Shown in pieces: positions 1-9,556 of a DNA stretch of 46,248 nt. The translations under genes were made by a program, and so were the position numbers. The DNA comes from Thiohalocapsa marina. GTDB lineage: Bacteria; Pseudomonadota; Gammaproteobacteria; Chromatiales; Chromatiaceae. Numbering within the stretch: the first letter of the stretch is position 1; every line of letters starts with the position of its first letter. The stretch is from the NCBI RefSeq assembly GCF_008632335.1, contig NZ_VWXX01000035.1, positions 1-46,248 of the forward strand, read 5' to 3'. A model generated the notes under the pieces. It was not told where the DNA came from. It did not search any database and was given only the letters and a program-made list of their open reading frames with translations.

Positions 1-288
<288 letters not shown>

Positions 289-393
289 CAAGCTATCTTA
301 CTTGCACATCTCTTCGGGCTGCACATTGCACCCGACCTCACCAACCAGGGTACGATGCCGGCCAGGCCGAAACCGTCGCCGATCCGTACCTGA

Positions 394-467
<74 letters not shown>

Positions 468-601
468 AAGCCCAGCGGCTTCGGCAACCCCAAGCCCGCC
501 GGGGACACCCGACTGCTCAGGGATGCTGCCTATCCGGCGCGTGCGATGCAGGGCTCGCCCTGCAATGACCGCACACCCCGCCGATGGCTACTCTCTCGAT
601 T

Positions 602-686
602 TGGTGGAGGGGGGAGGATTCGAACCTCCGAAGGCTGAGCCGTCAGATTTACAGTCTGATCCCTTTGACCGCTCGGGAACCCCTCC
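602..686 (-). tRNA. tRNA-Tyr (GTA)
   Basis: An 85-nt class II tRNA on the minus strand starts GGAGGGGTTCCCGAGCGG. It has an ACTGTAAATC anticodon region (GTA), a long variable arm, a GGTTCGAATCC T-arm and an encoded CCA. It is the first gene of the tRNA-tuf unit, beginning 18 nt downstream of the promoter -10 box. Confidence 0.97.
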
Positions 687-703
687 GATGTGCCGAGCTG
701 CGC

Positions 704-732
704 ATAGTACATCTCGCCCGGCCCTGCGTCAA
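704..732 (-). promoter_or_regulatory. Sigma70 promoter of the tRNA-Tyr/Gly/Thr-tuf unit
   Basis: On the minus strand TTGACG (727-732) and TACTAT (704-709) are separated by exactly 17 nt, followed by a GC-rich discriminator (GCGC) as in stringently controlled stable-RNA promoters. The spacing to tRNA-Tyr leaves room for only a very short leader. Stringent control is inferred from the discriminator. Confidence 0.8.
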
Positions 733-994
733 CGCCCGAATCCGGCATTTTTTTCGCATGCTTCCCGTTCACGCCCCGACCGTCCGGCCATCCTCCCGGA
801 TCGGCTACCCGCATCGCACCAGGGCCTCGTCGACGTCTGCCGGCAAGGTGACATCCGTTGCCGGCGCAAACGAACTTTTCTGCTACCATCCACGGCCTTT
901 CGACAACGGTTGGCCCGCCGGATATGCGCAGACCGATGCCCTCCGGGCCTGACTGCCGACCCCAATCCCATCCTCAAGATACGGGAACCTAACC
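733..994. other. Intergenic region between the tRNA promoter and ugd
   Basis: No gene is supported here. The short ORFs reading through it lack ribosome binding sites and mostly run antisense to or across the tRNA genes. A weak -10-like TACCAT at 884-889 (plus) could belong to a ugd promoter, but no -35 at a normal distance accompanies it. Confidence 0.4.
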
Positions 995-2338
995 ATGAAC
1001 GTGACGATCTTCGGTAGCGGTTATGTCGGTCTGGTCACGGGCGCCTGCCTGGCCGAGGTCGGCAACCATGTGCTGTGCGTCGATGTCGACCAGCGCAAGA
1101 TCGACATCCTGAACAACGACGGCGTACCAATCTATGAGCCCGGGCTCGAGGACCTGATCCGCAAGAACCGGGCGGCCGGCCGACTCGCCTTCACCACCGA
1201 TCCGGCCCAAGGCATCGCCCATGGACTGTTCCAGTTCATCGCAGTGGGTACGCCGCCGGACGAGGACGGCTCCGCCGATCTGCGGCATGTACTGGGCGTC
1301 GCCCGCACCATCGGCGAGCACATCAATGGCTACAGGATCGTCGTGGACAAGTCGACGGTGCCGGTGGGCACCGCCGATCGCGTGGCCGAGACCATTCGCG
1401 AGGCCCAGGCGGCCCGCGGCACCCAGCACGAGGTGGACGTCGTCTCCAATCCGGAGTTCCTCAAAGAGGGCGCCGCCATCGAGGACTTCATGCGACCGGA
1501 TCGCGTCGTCGTGGGCACCGATAACCCCCGCACCGGTGAACTGCTGCGCGCCCTGTACGCGCCCTTCAACCGCAACCACGATCGCGTGATGGTGATGGAC
1601 ATCCGTTCGGCGGAGCTGACCAAGTACGCCGCCAACGCCATGCTCGCCACCAAGATCAGCTTCATGAACGAGCTGTCGAACATCGCCGAGGCCGTCGGCG
1701 CCGACATCGAACAGGTGCGCCTCGGCATCGGCTCCGACCCCCGCATCGGCTACCAGTTCATCTATCCCGGCTGCGGTTACGGCGGCTCCTGCTTCCCCAA
1801 GGACGTGCGCGCCCTGGAGCGCACGGCGCAAGGCATCGACTACCGACCCGATCTGCTGCAGGCCGTGGAAGCGGTCAACGACCGGCAGAAGGACGTGCTG
1901 TTTCGCAAGATCGACGCCCGTTTCGACGGCGCGCTGGCGGGCAGGACCATCGCGCTCTGGGGCCTCGCCTTCAAGCCGAACACCGATGACATGCGCGAGG
2001 CCTCCAGCCGGCGCCTGATGGAACAGCTGTGGGCCGCCGGCGCCCGCGTGCGCGCCTATGATCCGGTGGCCGCGGAGGAGACCCGACGCATCTACGGCGA
2101 GCGCGAGGATCTGACCCTGGTGGACGAGCAGATGGCCGCCCTGGACGGCGCGGACGCCCTCGCAATCGTCACCGAATGGGCGCAGTTCCGCAGCCCGGAC
2201 TTCGACGCCATCAAGGCCAAGCTCGGCACCCCGGTGGTCTTCGACGGCCGCAACATCTACGACCCCGCTCAGGTCGCGGCCGCGGGGCTGGACTATGTCT
2301 CCATCGGCCGGCGCCCGGTGCCGGCCACGGGGCGCTGA
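995..2338 (+). CDS. ugd: UDP-glucose 6-dehydrogenase
   Basis: Oxidises UDP-glucose to UDP-glucuronate with two NAD+, supplying precursors for capsule, exopolysaccharide or lipopolysaccharide. The 447-residue protein has the N-terminal dinucleotide motif GSGYVG (residues 7-12), the conserved lysine in [10 protein letters not shown] (K210), and the catalytic cysteine in [13 protein letters not shown] (C266). Length fits the bacterial short-form UGDH family. It appears to be monocistronic: the tRNA unit diverges upstream, and a strong hairpin and a new promoter precede the next gene. No sugar-polymer genes are nearby to show which polysaccharide it serves. Confidence 0.95.
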   Translation: MNVTIFGSGYVGLVTGACLAEVGNHVLCVDVDQRKIDILNNDGVPIYEPGLEDLIRKNRAAGRLAFTTDPAQGIAHGLFQFIAVGTPPDEDGSADLRHVLGVARTIGEHINGYRIVVDKSTVPVGTADRVAETIREAQAARGTQHEVDVVSNPEFLKEGAAIEDFMRPDRVVVGTDNPRTGELLRALYAPFNRNHDRVMVMDIRSAELTKYAANAMLATKISFMNELSNIAEAVGADIEQVRLGIGSDPRIGYQFIYPGCGYGGSCFPKDVRALERTAQGIDYRPDLLQAVEAVNDRQKDVLFRKIDARFDGALAGRTIALWGLAFKPNTDDMREASSRRLMEQLWAAGARVRAYDPVAAEETRRIYGEREDLTLVDEQMAALDGADALAIVTEWAQFRSPDFDAIKAKLGTPVVFDGRNIYDPAQVAAAGLDYVSIGRRPVPATGR

Positions 2339-2369
2339 CAGCCGCGGCGTTGCCGTCATACAACACCTT

Positions 2370-2394
2370 GGGGCGCCGTGTTTTTCGGCGCCCC
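2370..2394 (+). terminator. Hairpin downstream of ugd
   Basis: GGGGCGCCG (2370-2378) pairs with CGGCGCCCC (2386-2394) as a perfect 9-bp stem around the loop TGTTTTT. No U-run follows the stem, so it may be an mRNA-stabilising 3' hairpin rather than a full intrinsic terminator. Confidence 0.5.
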
Positions 2395-2411
2395 TCCGGA
2401 GCGAATGCGGA

Positions 2412-2439
2412 TTGACAATTCCCAATCCTCGCGTACCAT
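2412..2439 (+). promoter_or_regulatory. Probable sigma70 promoter of the FadL-type gene
   Basis: TTGACA (2412-2417) and TACCAT (2434-2439) with a 16-nt spacer lie about 105 nt upstream of the start codon. The -35 is perfect and the -10 matches 4 of 6 (T-A-x-x-A-T plus acceptable bases). Confidence 0.6.
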
Positions 2440-2544
2440 GCCCGGCAAATTGTTTCACAAATATAACAGCGGGCCCGCCCGGGTCCGAATGCCGTCGATC
2501 TGGCGCCGACCGGGGCCAGCGAGAGTTCACGAGGAGTGGTTTCA

Positions 2545-4008
2545 ATGAGAGTCAAGTCACTGGCGGCTGCCGTCGCCATCGCGTCCGCCGCCGTTGTCCC
2601 CGTCGCCCAGGCCACCAACGGCTACATGTCGCATTCGTATTCACCCGCCACCAAGGGCATGGCCGGCGCCGGCGCCGCCGCCCTGCCCCAGGACAGCCTG
2701 TCCCTGATCGGCAACCCGGCGGGTCTGACCCGGGTCGGCCGCCGCGCCGACATCGGCGTGTCCTGGTTCAGCCCGCAGCGCGAGTACGACGGCCTGACCC
2801 CCGACCCAGTGCGGGGGGCCTTAGCCCCCATCGGTTCCGGGGCGGACGGCACAGGCACGGTGGAGAGCGAGAATACCGATTTCCTGATCCCAGGCCTGGG
2901 CTACACTCACCCGATCGATGACCGCAGCGCGGTGGGCGTCGCCCTGTTCGGCAACGGCGGCATGAACACCGACTACCGCGCCAGGGACACCATGATCTAC
3001 CCCGGTGTCGGCCATCTGGGCACCTTCGGCGGCAACAACCCGCAATACAACCCCCCCCAGATCCCGGGCACCAGCGCCCAGGGCGCCGGCAACGCCGGCG
3101 TCAACCTGGAGCAGCTCGGGCTCAGCATCGGCTATGCCCGCGACCTGTCCGATACCCTGTCCCTGGGCGCCAGCTTCCTGGTCGCCTACCAGACGATCGA
3201 GGTCAAGGGCGTGGGCGCCTTCCAGGGCTTCACCCAGACCTTCACCCAGAGCATGCTCGCCAATGGAGGCATGGCGGCGGTGTCGCCGACCGACCTGAGC
3301 GACAACGGCAAGTCGTCCTCCTGGGGCTTCGGCTTTCAGGTGGGCGGCATCTGGGACGTGCATCCGCGGCTGAGCCTGGGCGCATCCTACCGGACCAAGA
3401 TGTACATGGAGAAGTTCGACGAATACTCCGACCTGCTGGCGGAGGGTGGTGACTTCGACATCCCTGCCGTCGGTAACATCGGCGCCGCCTTCCGCGCCAC
3501 CGATCAGCTCACCTTCGCCCTGGACGTACAGCACATCTGGTACGGCGATGTCGACGCCATCGCCAACGAGAACGATCTGGCGCAGAAGTGCGACCTCAAC
3601 GCCGCCTTCGGCATGCCCAGCGCCCCCGGCAGCATCTACGACTCCCGCTACTGCCTCGGCGGCTCCCGCGGTGCCGGCTTCGGCTGGGACGACATGACCA
3701 TCCTGAAGCTCGGCGTGCAGTACGAGGTGAATGACAAGCTCACGCTGCGCGCCGGTTACAGCTATGGTGACAACCCCATCGACGGCAGCCAGGTGGCATT
3801 CAACACCCTGGCCCCGGCGGTGATCGAGGAACACTGGACCATCGGCGCCTCCTACGCCCTGCGCGACAACTACGAGATTGGCTTCTGGGGCATGTACGCC
3901 CCGGAGAACAGCGTCAGCGGTCCGGGGGCATTCACCGGCGACCAGGCACCGGAGATCCGCATGCATCAGTACGAGGTCGGCGTCAGCTTCGCCTGGCTGT
4001 TCGACTAG
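2545..4008 (+). CDS. FadL/OmpP1 family outer-membrane channel
   Basis: A 487-residue outer-membrane beta-barrel of the FadL/TodX family, which carries long-chain fatty acids or other hydrophobic compounds across the outer membrane. It has a Sec signal peptide (about residues 1-23, cleavage after VAQA), the family's N-terminal start (TNGYMSHSYSPATKGMAGA) and the NPAG motif in SLIGNPAGL. The C-terminus alternates polar and aromatic residues and ends in SFAWLFD. The ATG at 2545 is chosen because GAGGAG lies 8 nt upstream; a GTG nine bases earlier overlaps that site. It has its own promoter and terminator. Substrate is unknown; fatty acid is only the family default. Confidence 0.88.
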   Translation: MRVKSLAAAVAIASAAVVPVAQATNGYMSHSYSPATKGMAGAGAAALPQDSLSLIGNPAGLTRVGRRADIGVSWFSPQREYDGLTPDPVRGALAPIGSGADGTGTVESENTDFLIPGLGYTHPIDDRSAVGVALFGNGGMNTDYRARDTMIYPGVGHLGTFGGNNPQYNPPQIPGTSAQGAGNAGVNLEQLGLSIGYARDLSDTLSLGASFLVAYQTIEVKGVGAFQGFTQTFTQSMLANGGMAAVSPTDLSDNGKSSSWGFGFQVGGIWDVHPRLSLGASYRTKMYMEKFDEYSDLLAEGGDFDIPAVGNIGAAFRATDQLTFALDVQHIWYGDVDAIANENDLAQKCDLNAAFGMPSAPGSIYDSRYCLGGSRGAGFGWDDMTILKLGVQYEVNDKLTLRAGYSYGDNPIDGSQVAFNTLAPAVIEEHWTIGASYALRDNYEIGFWGMYAPENSVSGPGAFTGDQAPEIRMHQYEVGVSFAWLFD

Positions 4009-4032
4009 GCTGTGACGCCTGATGCACGAACA

Positions 4033-4055
4033 AGCCGCCCACGGGCGGCTTTTTT
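4033..4055 (+). terminator. Rho-independent terminator after the FadL-type gene
   Basis: AGCCGCC and GGCGGCT form a GC-rich stem around a CACG loop (4033-4050), followed directly by a run of six T. It separates this gene from the convergent pth. Confidence 0.9.
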
Positions 4056-4072
4056 CATGCCCCATCGGCAGG

Positions 4073-4660
4073 TCACGGCATCGCCGAGTGAAGCCGGTTC
4101 ATGGCCAGCTGGAACTTGCCCGCGGCCAGTTCCGGCACACCCCGCTCCGCGTCGTCGATGGCATCAAGGATCGCCGCTGCATCCTCCTTCGACGGCCGCC
4201 CGAGCACATAATTGATCACCCGGTCCTTATGGCCAGGATGATCGATTCCGATGCGCAGACGCCAGAAGTCCGGGCTGCCCAGGGCGGCAATGGTGTCGCG
4301 CATGCCGTTGTGGCCGGCATGACCGCCGCCGCGCTTGAGCTTGACCCGACCCGCAGGCAGGTCCAGTTCGTCGTAGGCCACCAGGATCTGCTGGACGGGC
4401 ACGTCGAAATAGCGCGCCACCGCGACCACCGCACGGCCGCTGTGATTCATGTAGGTGGTGGGTTTCAGCAACCGCAGATCCTGCCCGGCCACGGTGATGC
4501 GTGCCAGCATGCCGTGAAACTTCGACTCCGCCCGGAACTGCCCCTGATGGCTGGCCGCCAGCCGGTCCAGCAGCCAAAAACCGGCATTGTGCCGGGTGTG
4601 CGCATAGTCCGGCCCCGGATTGCCGAGCCCGACGATCAGCCGGATTCCGCTCTCTGACAA
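4073..4660 (-). CDS. pth: Peptidyl-tRNA hydrolase
   Basis: Cleaves peptidyl-tRNA released prematurely from ribosomes and so recycles tRNA. The protein begins SESGIRLIVGLGNPGPDYAH and has the catalytic histidine in TRHNAGFWLLD, the LLKPTTYMNHSG segment and the GGGHAGHNGMRD motif. The reading frame is open much further upstream, but homology begins at IRLIVGLGNPG, so I place the start at a TTG (4658-4660) with AGGA and GGAGG just upstream. That gives 195 residues, the normal family length. It follows rplY as in pseudomonads, but a terminator-like hairpin lies between them, and the usual downstream ychF is absent. Confidence 0.93.
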   Translation of the reverse strand: MSESGIRLIVGLGNPGPDYAHTRHNAGFWLLDRLAASHQGQFRAESKFHGMLARITVAGQDLRLLKPTTYMNHSGRAVVAVARYFDVPVQQILVAYDELDLPAGRVKLKRGGGHAGHNGMRDTIAALGSPDFWRLRIGIDHPGHKDRVINYVLGRPSKEDAAAILDAIDDAERGVPELAAGKFQLAMNRLHSAMP

Positions 4661-4681
4661 GGTCCTGTCCCTCCACAAACG

Positions 4682-4715
4682 AAAAGCCCGCGACAATCCG
4701 GGGATTGACGCGGGC
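4682..4715 (-). terminator. Rho-independent terminator after rplY
   Basis: On the minus strand GCCCGCG and CGCGGGC (ends at 4715 and 4686) enclose a smaller AATCC/GGATT inner stem and are followed by TTTT. It lies between rplY and pth, so pth may depend on read-through or its own promoter. Confidence 0.75.
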
Positions 4716-4778
4716 AATCGGCCGCCGGTCGACGGTGCGAAGACGACCTGAAGGCGGTACGCAGACCGCCCACAGACA

Positions 4779-5408
4779 TCAGGCGGGGGTTTCGCCCTCG
4801 CCGCCCTCTTCGCCTTCCTCGCCCTCTTCGGTGGCACCACCGTAACCCGCGTGGATCATGACCACCGGGGTTTCCGGCTCCACCGCGTGGGTCAGCTCGA
4901 CCCCGGCCGGCAGATTCAGCTCGGACACGTGGATGATGTCACCGACATCCATGTCTGCCATGTCCACGACGATGAACTCGGGCAGGTCCGCGGGCAGACA
5001 GGTGACCTCGATCTCGGTGATGTTATGCGACACCTTGCCGCCCAGCTTGACGCCCTTGGCGGTGGCCTCGTTCTCGAAGTGCACCGGCACCGTCAACTTG
5101 AGCTTCTCCGCCATGCTGACGCGCTGGAAATCCGCATGCAGCACGAACGGCTTCGCCGGATGGCGCTGCAGGTCCTTCAGCACCACCTTGGACGCCTCGT
5201 TGTCGATCTTCAGGTCCAGCAGCGAGGAGTAGAAGGCCTCGTGCTCCAGGTGGCGCAGCAGATCGTTGTGGACCAGGGTGATCATCTGCGGCTCCTTGTG
5301 TCCGCCATAGACGATCCCCGGAACCAGTCCCTGACGACGCAGGCGGCGGCTCGCACCTTTCCCCTCGTCGGTCCGGGCCTGGGCGATGACTTCGAATGTC
5401 TCACTCAT
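4779..5408 (-). CDS. rplY: Ribosomal protein bL25, long Ctc/TL5 form
   Basis: Binds 5S rRNA in the central protuberance of the 50S subunit. The 209-residue protein has the L25 domain first (RTDEGKGASRRLRRQGLVPG, then IVYGG) and the additional C-terminal beta domain of the Ctc/TL5 type (LKLTVPVHFENEATAKGVK). It ends in a very acidic repeat-like tail rich in Glu and Gly, encoded by near-repeated 9-nt units. The start at 5408 is preferred because GGAG lies 8 nt upstream; the ATG two codons earlier is only 2 nt from that site. It lies between prs and pth, a conserved gammaproteobacterial order. Confidence 0.93.
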   Translation of the reverse strand: MSETFEVIAQARTDEGKGASRRLRRQGLVPGIVYGGHKEPQMITLVHNDLLRHLEHEAFYSSLLDLKIDNEASKVVLKDLQRHPAKPFVLHADFQRVSMAEKLKLTVPVHFENEATAKGVKLGGKVSHNITEIEVTCLPADLPEFIVVDMADMDVGDIIHVSELNLPAGVELTHAVEPETPVVMIHAGYGGATEEGEEGEEGGEGETPA

Positions 5409-5465
5409 TGGCATTACTCCGTGAAAAACTCAGGTGTCGGCGACCCGCGACCAGGCAGCCGACAC

Positions 5466-5492
5466 AAAAAGCCGGCCCCGTCCGGGGCCGGC
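5466..5492 (-). terminator. Rho-independent terminator after prs
   Basis: A perfect 10-bp stem, GCCGGCCCCG with CGGGGCCGGC, has a 2-base spacer that becomes a 4-base loop once the closing pair opens. It is followed on the minus strand by five T (5466-5470). It sits about 100 nt after the prs stop and before the rplY start. Confidence 0.85.
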
Positions 5493-5591
5493 GGATGCCT
5501 GACCGGATGGATCTCATCCAGTCGGGCGGTTCATTGATAGCCCTCTGCCCCACTCGGGACGAGCGGAATGCCCGGACGACGCCAGCCGGCA

Positions 5592-6545
5592 TCAGTCGAC
5601 GAACAGCGAGCTGACGGATTCCTCGTTGGACACCCGCCGCATGGTCTCCGCCAGCAGTTCGCCGATGCTCAGCTGCCGTATCTTCGGGCAGGCGGCGGCC
5701 TCGGCCTGCAGCGGGATGGTGTTGGTTACCACCAGTTCGTCCAGCATGGAGCCGGCGATGTTGCTGACGGCCGGACCCGACAGCACCGGATGGGTGCAGT
5801 AGGCCACCACCCGAGCGGCGCCGTGGTCCTTCAACGCCGCGGCGGCCTGACAGAGGGTACCGGCAGTGTCCACCAGGTCATCCACCAGCACGCAGGAGCG
5901 GCCGCGCACGTCACCGATGATGTTCATTACCCGGGCCTCGTTCGGCCGCGGCCGGCGCTTGTCGATGATGGCCAGGTCCGCGTCGTCCAGACGCTTGGCC
6001 AGAGCACGCGCCCGCACCACGCCGCCGACGTCCGGCGACACGACCATGAGACCGGGATACTTGCGCCGCCAGATGTCGCCCAGCAGGATGGGCGAGGCGT
6101 AGACATTGTCCACCGGGATGTCGAAGAAGCCCTGGATCTGGTCCGCGTGCAGGTCCATGGTCAGCACGCGGTCAGCCCCCGCCGAGCCGATCATCTTGGC
6201 CACCAGCCGCGCGGTGATGGGCACCCGCGCCGAACGGGGCCGGCGATCCTGCCGGGCGTAGCCGAAATACGGAATCACCGCCGTGACCCGCTTGGCCGAC
6301 GCCCAGCGCAGGGCATCGATCATCACCAGCAGTTCCATCAGGTTGTCGTTGGTGGGCTCGCAGGTGGGCTGCAGCACGAAGATGTCGCGCCCGCGCACAT
6401 TCTCCTGGATCTCCGTCATGACCTCGCCGTCGCTGAACTGGCCGACGACGGCCTTGCCGAGCGGAATGCTAAGATGCCCGGCGATCTCGGCGGCCAGATC
6501 GGGATTCGCGTTGCCGGAGAACACCATCATGTGACTGGCGGGCAC
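5592..6545 (-). CDS. prs: Ribose-phosphate pyrophosphokinase (PRPP synthetase)
   Basis: Makes PRPP from ribose 5-phosphate and ATP for nucleotide, histidine, tryptophan and NAD synthesis. Class I motifs are clear: [10 protein letters not shown] at the N-terminus, the catalytic flexible-loop region [19 protein letters not shown], and the PRPP loop [18 protein letters not shown] use a GTG start at 6543-6545 because GAGGA lies 6 nt upstream and this gives 317 residues, close to the usual 315; internal ATGs (MMVFSG) lie five codons later. It stands between tRNA-Gln and rplY, as is usual in gammaproteobacteria. Confidence 0.95.
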   Translation of the reverse strand: MPASHMMVFSGNANPDLAAEIAGHLSIPLGKAVVGQFSDGEVMTEIQENVRGRDIFVLQPTCEPTNDNLMELLVMIDALRWASAKRVTAVIPYFGYARQDRRPRSARVPITARLVAKMIGSAGADRVLTMDLHADQIQGFFDIPVDNVYASPILLGDIWRRKYPGLMVVSPDVGGVVRARALAKRLDDADLAIIDKRRPRPNEARVMNIIGDVRGRSCVLVDDLVDTAGTLCQAAAALKDHGAARVVAYCTHPVLSGPAVSNIAGSMLDELVVTNTIPLQAEAAACPKIRQLSIGELLAETMRRVSNEESVSSLFVD

Positions 6546-6607
6546 GGGTCTTCCTCTCGTCAGCTGGGTACGGCTGGTGGCGGCGGTGGGGTGATGACGA
6601 CGATGAA

Positions 6608-6682
6608 TGGCTGGGGCGCCAGGATTCGAACCTGGGAATGCTGGGATCAAAACCCAGTGCCTTACCGCTTGGCGACGCCCCA
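6608..6682 (-). tRNA. tRNA-Gln (TTG)
   Basis: A 75-nt cloverleaf on the minus strand starts TGGGGCGTCGCCAAGCGG. The anticodon loop TTTTGAT gives TTG, the T-arm is GGTTCGAATCC, and CCA is encoded. Its place between ispE and prs is the same as in other gammaproteobacteria. Confidence 0.97.
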
Positions 6683-6799
6683 AAAAACTCTGGCAGGGAG
6701 ACCCGGCAGGCGACCGTGCCGCGTTGTGCCGGTCTTTCTCAGGCCAGGTCGAACCCAGTTGGACCCAGCGCAATCCGACCGAGATCCTGCAAGATCGAA

Positions 6800-7675
6800 C
6801 TAGGCCGGCCCGAACAGCGGCGACCGGTTCCGGCCCCGGGCAACGAAGGCGTTCCACGGTGCCGGTGCATCGGCGGCGACCTGCTGTGCCTCCTGCGCAG
6901 TACTGAAGGCGGCGAAGACGCAACCGCCGGTGCCGGTCAGCCGTGCCTTGCTGCCCTGAGCCGAGGCCTGCTGCTCGAGCCAGTGGAAGGCCTCTGCGAC
7001 CGACGGGTAGTGATCCAGTACCACCGGCAGGCAGTCGTTCGCCTCATCTCCCTCGATAAAGTCCGCCATTTTGACTGGAGGCGAGTTGCGTGTCAACGCC
7101 GGGTCGGCGAAGACCGCCGCCGTCGCCACCGCCGTGGGCGGTGTCAGCACCAGGTACCAGGGCTCGGGCATGGTCACCGGCGTGAGGCGTTCGCCGACGC
7201 CTTCCGCCCAAGCCGCCTGGCCGCGCACGAACACCGGCACATCGGCGCCGAGCCCCAGGCCGATCTCCGCCAGCTGGTCCTGCGTCAGACCCAGGCCCCA
7301 GAGCTGGTTCAGCGCCAGCAGCGTGGTGGCGGCATTCGAGCTGCCGCCGCCGAGGCCGCCGCCCATGGGCAGACATTTGTCGACGTCGATGTCGACGCCG
7401 GCATCGCAGCCGGTGCGGGCCTTCAGCGCCAGCGCCGCCCGCACCACCAGGTCCTGCGCCGGATCGATGCCCAGGGCGCCGCGTCCGCGTTGCACCCGAC
7501 CATCCGCCCGCAGCTGAAAATGCAGCCGATCGCAGCGGTCGATGAACTGGAACACGGTCTGCAGCAGGTGGTAGCCGTCCGCGCGCCGGCCCACCACCTT
7601 GAGCATCAGGTTGAGCTTGGCCGGCGCCAGCCAGGCGCCGTCCGCAGCGGGTTGCGCCAGCATTTCAGGCAGCAT
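6800..7675 (-). CDS. ispE: 4-diphosphocytidyl-2-C-methyl-D-erythritol kinase
   Basis: Phosphorylates CDP-methylerythritol in the MEP pathway to isoprenoids. GHMP-kinase features are present: the N-terminal [20 protein letters not shown], the ATP-binding loop [14 protein letters not shown], and the C-terminal [13 protein letters not shown]. The ATG at 7675 (MLPEM) is preferred because GGAG lies 7 nt upstream and the start nearly touches the stop of the preceding TPR gene (TGA, one base, ATG), which points to translational coupling. Length is 291 residues, about normal. Confidence 0.93.
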   Translation of the reverse strand: MLPEMLAQPAADGAWLAPAKLNLMLKVVGRRADGYHLLQTVFQFIDRCDRLHFQLRADGRVQRGRGALGIDPAQDLVVRAALALKARTGCDAGVDIDVDKCLPMGGGLGGGSSNAATTLLALNQLWGLGLTQDQLAEIGLGLGADVPVFVRGQAAWAEGVGERLTPVTMPEPWYLVLTPPTAVATAAVFADPALTRNSPPVKMADFIEGDEANDCLPVVLDHYPSVAEAFHWLEQQASAQGSKARLTGTGGCVFAAFSTAQEAQQVAADAPAPWNAFVARGRNRSPLFGPA

Positions 7676-7676
7676 G

Positions 7677-9374
7677 TCAGGGCTCCGACTGGGTGAAGCG
7701 ATGGCGGCCAAGCACCTTCAGCAGGTATTCATGCGTCGGGTACTCCGACAGGGCGCGCTCCCAGATGGCACGGGCCTCGTCGCGGCGGTCAAGGGTCCAG
7801 AGCACCTCGCCTAGATGCGCGGCGATCTCGGCATCGAACACGCTGTCCAGCGCCTTGCGCAGGTAGGGCTCCGCCCCGGTGGCATCGCCCATGCGATAGC
7901 GCACCCAGCCCATGCTGTCGAGGATCGCTGGCTCGTCCGGGCTCAACTGCAGGGCACGCTCCACCAGGCTCAGGGCCTCGTCCAGCCGGTCGGTCCGGTC
8001 CGCCAGGGTGTAGCCCAGGGCATTGAGCGCGTCCACATGATCCGGATCGGCCACCAGGATGCGGCGCAGATCACGCTCCAGCAGGTCTACACGGTCCATG
8101 CCGACGGCGAGCATGGCGCGGCCGTAGAGCAGATCAGCGTTTTCCGGATGCGCCTTGAGCGCATCGCCGTAGACCGCGATCGCCTGCTCATCCAGCCCGT
8201 GCTCGCTGAGCAGATCGCCCTCGATCAGGTACAACGTGATGGCATCGGCGGGGGACTGGTCCCGCAACCGCTGCAGGATCTCGCGCGCACGCTTGACCTC
8301 GCCCTGCTGGGCATGCAGCCCCGCCAGCCGGATCTGGGCGCTGCTGAGGTTCTCGCCGCGGACCTGACGGTACCAGTCCATGGCCTGCTGAGGGTTCTCG
8401 GCCTGCTCCTCGACCTGCCCCAGCAGGTAGGCGGCGTCGTCCGCGCGACCGGCGAAGGCGTGCAGGCGGTTCAGGTAGTCCCGCGCCTGTGCCAGCGCAT
8501 CCAGTTCCGCCGCCAGCACTGCCGCGGCCAGCAGCACGTCCGGCTGCGCCGGATCGGCCTCCAGCACGCGCGAGAATTCCGTCAGTGCCTCCGCATAGCG
8601 CTCGGCATCGACGTGGAACTGGGCCAGCATCAGCCGCAGTTCCTGGTCGTCCGGGTCCGCCGCCAGGTACTGCTGCAGCAGCGCCAGGGCATCATCGCGC
8701 CGTTGCTCGGTGGCCAGCAGGCGCACCTGGAACATCCGCGGATCGTTCCAGTCGGGTCGCAGCAACGCGGCGCGCTCGGCGTAGGCCCGCGCCGCATCCG
8801 GCTGGTCTGCAGCGGCGGCGAGCATGGCCAGGGCCTGCTGGGCATCGGCGTCGTCGTCACGCCCGGCCAGCAGCTCCCGCATCATCGACAGGCGTTCCGC
8901 CGGCTCGGCCACCCGGGTCAGCAGCTGCGCCACCTGCATGTAGCGGTGAGCCGGATCCGGCAGCAGATCGAGCAGCCTGCGCAGCTCGTCCAGCGCGCCG
9001 CTGCGGTCGCCGCGGTCGAGCTGGGCGTAGGCACGAATCTGCCGCGCCTTGGTGGCGAGCGGTTCCAGCTCGATCCAGAGGCGGGTGGCCTGCAGGGCGG
9101 CGTCGGCGTCATCGGCCCCCAGCGCCGCCGCGGCGGCCAGTTCCGCCAGTCCGGGATCCCGCGCCTGGGTGGCGGCGCTCAGGTAGTGGCGGAACGCCGC
9201 GTGGTGCGCGCCGCGCTGCAGCGCCACCTCGCCCACCAGTACGTCGTAGACCAGCTCCGCGTTCAGCTCATCCGGCGCTGTGGCAGCGGGTTCTGCCGAG
9301 ACCGGCGCGCCGGATTGCGCTGGTGCCGTCAGCAACAGCGCGGTAAAAAAGGCCCCCAATCGAGGTGTCGACAT
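7677..9374 (-). CDS. Periplasmic or exported tetratricopeptide-repeat protein
   Basis: A 565-residue protein with an N-terminal signal-like segment (about residues 1-26) followed almost entirely by alpha-helical TPR units, for example ALTEFSRVLEADPAQPDVLL and LSLVERALQLSPDEPAILDS. It corresponds in position to the conserved TPR gene between hemA and lolB-ispE in pseudomonads (inference from remembered gene order). Its exact job is unknown; such proteins are scaffolds, and outer-membrane assembly is a reasonable guess. It is divergent from hemA and heads an operon with ispE. The lolB gene normally found between it and ispE is missing. Confidence 0.8.
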   Translation of the reverse strand: MSTPRLGAFFTALLLTAPAQSGAPVSAEPAATAPDELNAELVYDVLVGEVALQRGAHHAAFRHYLSAATQARDPGLAELAAAAALGADDADAALQATRLWIELEPLATKARQIRAYAQLDRGDRSGALDELRRLLDLLPDPAHRYMQVAQLLTRVAEPAERLSMMRELLAGRDDDADAQQALAMLAAAADQPDAARAYAERAALLRPDWNDPRMFQVRLLATEQRRDDALALLQQYLAADPDDQELRLMLAQFHVDAERYAEALTEFSRVLEADPAQPDVLLAAAVLAAELDALAQARDYLNRLHAFAGRADDAAYLLGQVEEQAENPQQAMDWYRQVRGENLSSAQIRLAGLHAQQGEVKRAREILQRLRDQSPADAITLYLIEGDLLSEHGLDEQAIAVYGDALKAHPENADLLYGRAMLAVGMDRVDLLERDLRRILVADPDHVDALNALGYTLADRTDRLDEALSLVERALQLSPDEPAILDSMGWVRYRMGDATGAEPYLRKALDSVFDAEIAAHLGEVLWTLDRRDEARAIWERALSEYPTHEYLLKVLGRHRFTQSEP

Positions 9375-9435
9375 TGTAATATTCGTGTCTCCGGGCAGTT
9401 GATCGCGATCAGCCGTTACGTCGGTTTGATCGCAG

Positions 9436-9441
9436 TATACT
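9436..9441 (+). promoter_or_regulatory. Candidate -10 box upstream of hemA
   Basis: TATACT occurs in the divergent TPR/hemA space, 116 nt before hemA. No convincing -35 lies at 16-18 nt, so the promoter is tentative. Confidence 0.35.
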
Positions 9442-9556
9442 AGCGCAGTTCCATCCCCCGGAACGGGGCCCGCGCCCCCATATCCCGGACAAATACACCA
9501 GCAGCAAGGCGCCAGGCCATGGCCGCCTGCGATCGGCTAGCACTCCGAACAGCTCC

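Noticed and set aside
989-2545. 518-codon minus-strand ORF opposite ugd
   Set aside because: Antisense shadow of a clear UDP-glucose dehydrogenase; its translation has no family features and is typical of high-GC mirror frames.
2821-4065. 414-codon minus-strand ORF opposite the FadL-type gene
   Set aside because: Overlaps a gene with signal peptide, NPAG motif, promoter and terminator; the antisense product is low-complexity Gly/Val/Ala.
7815-9443. 542-codon plus-strand ORF opposite the TPR gene
   Set aside because: The minus strand encodes regular TPR units; the plus-strand frame is rich in Gln/Arg/His as expected for a mirror frame.
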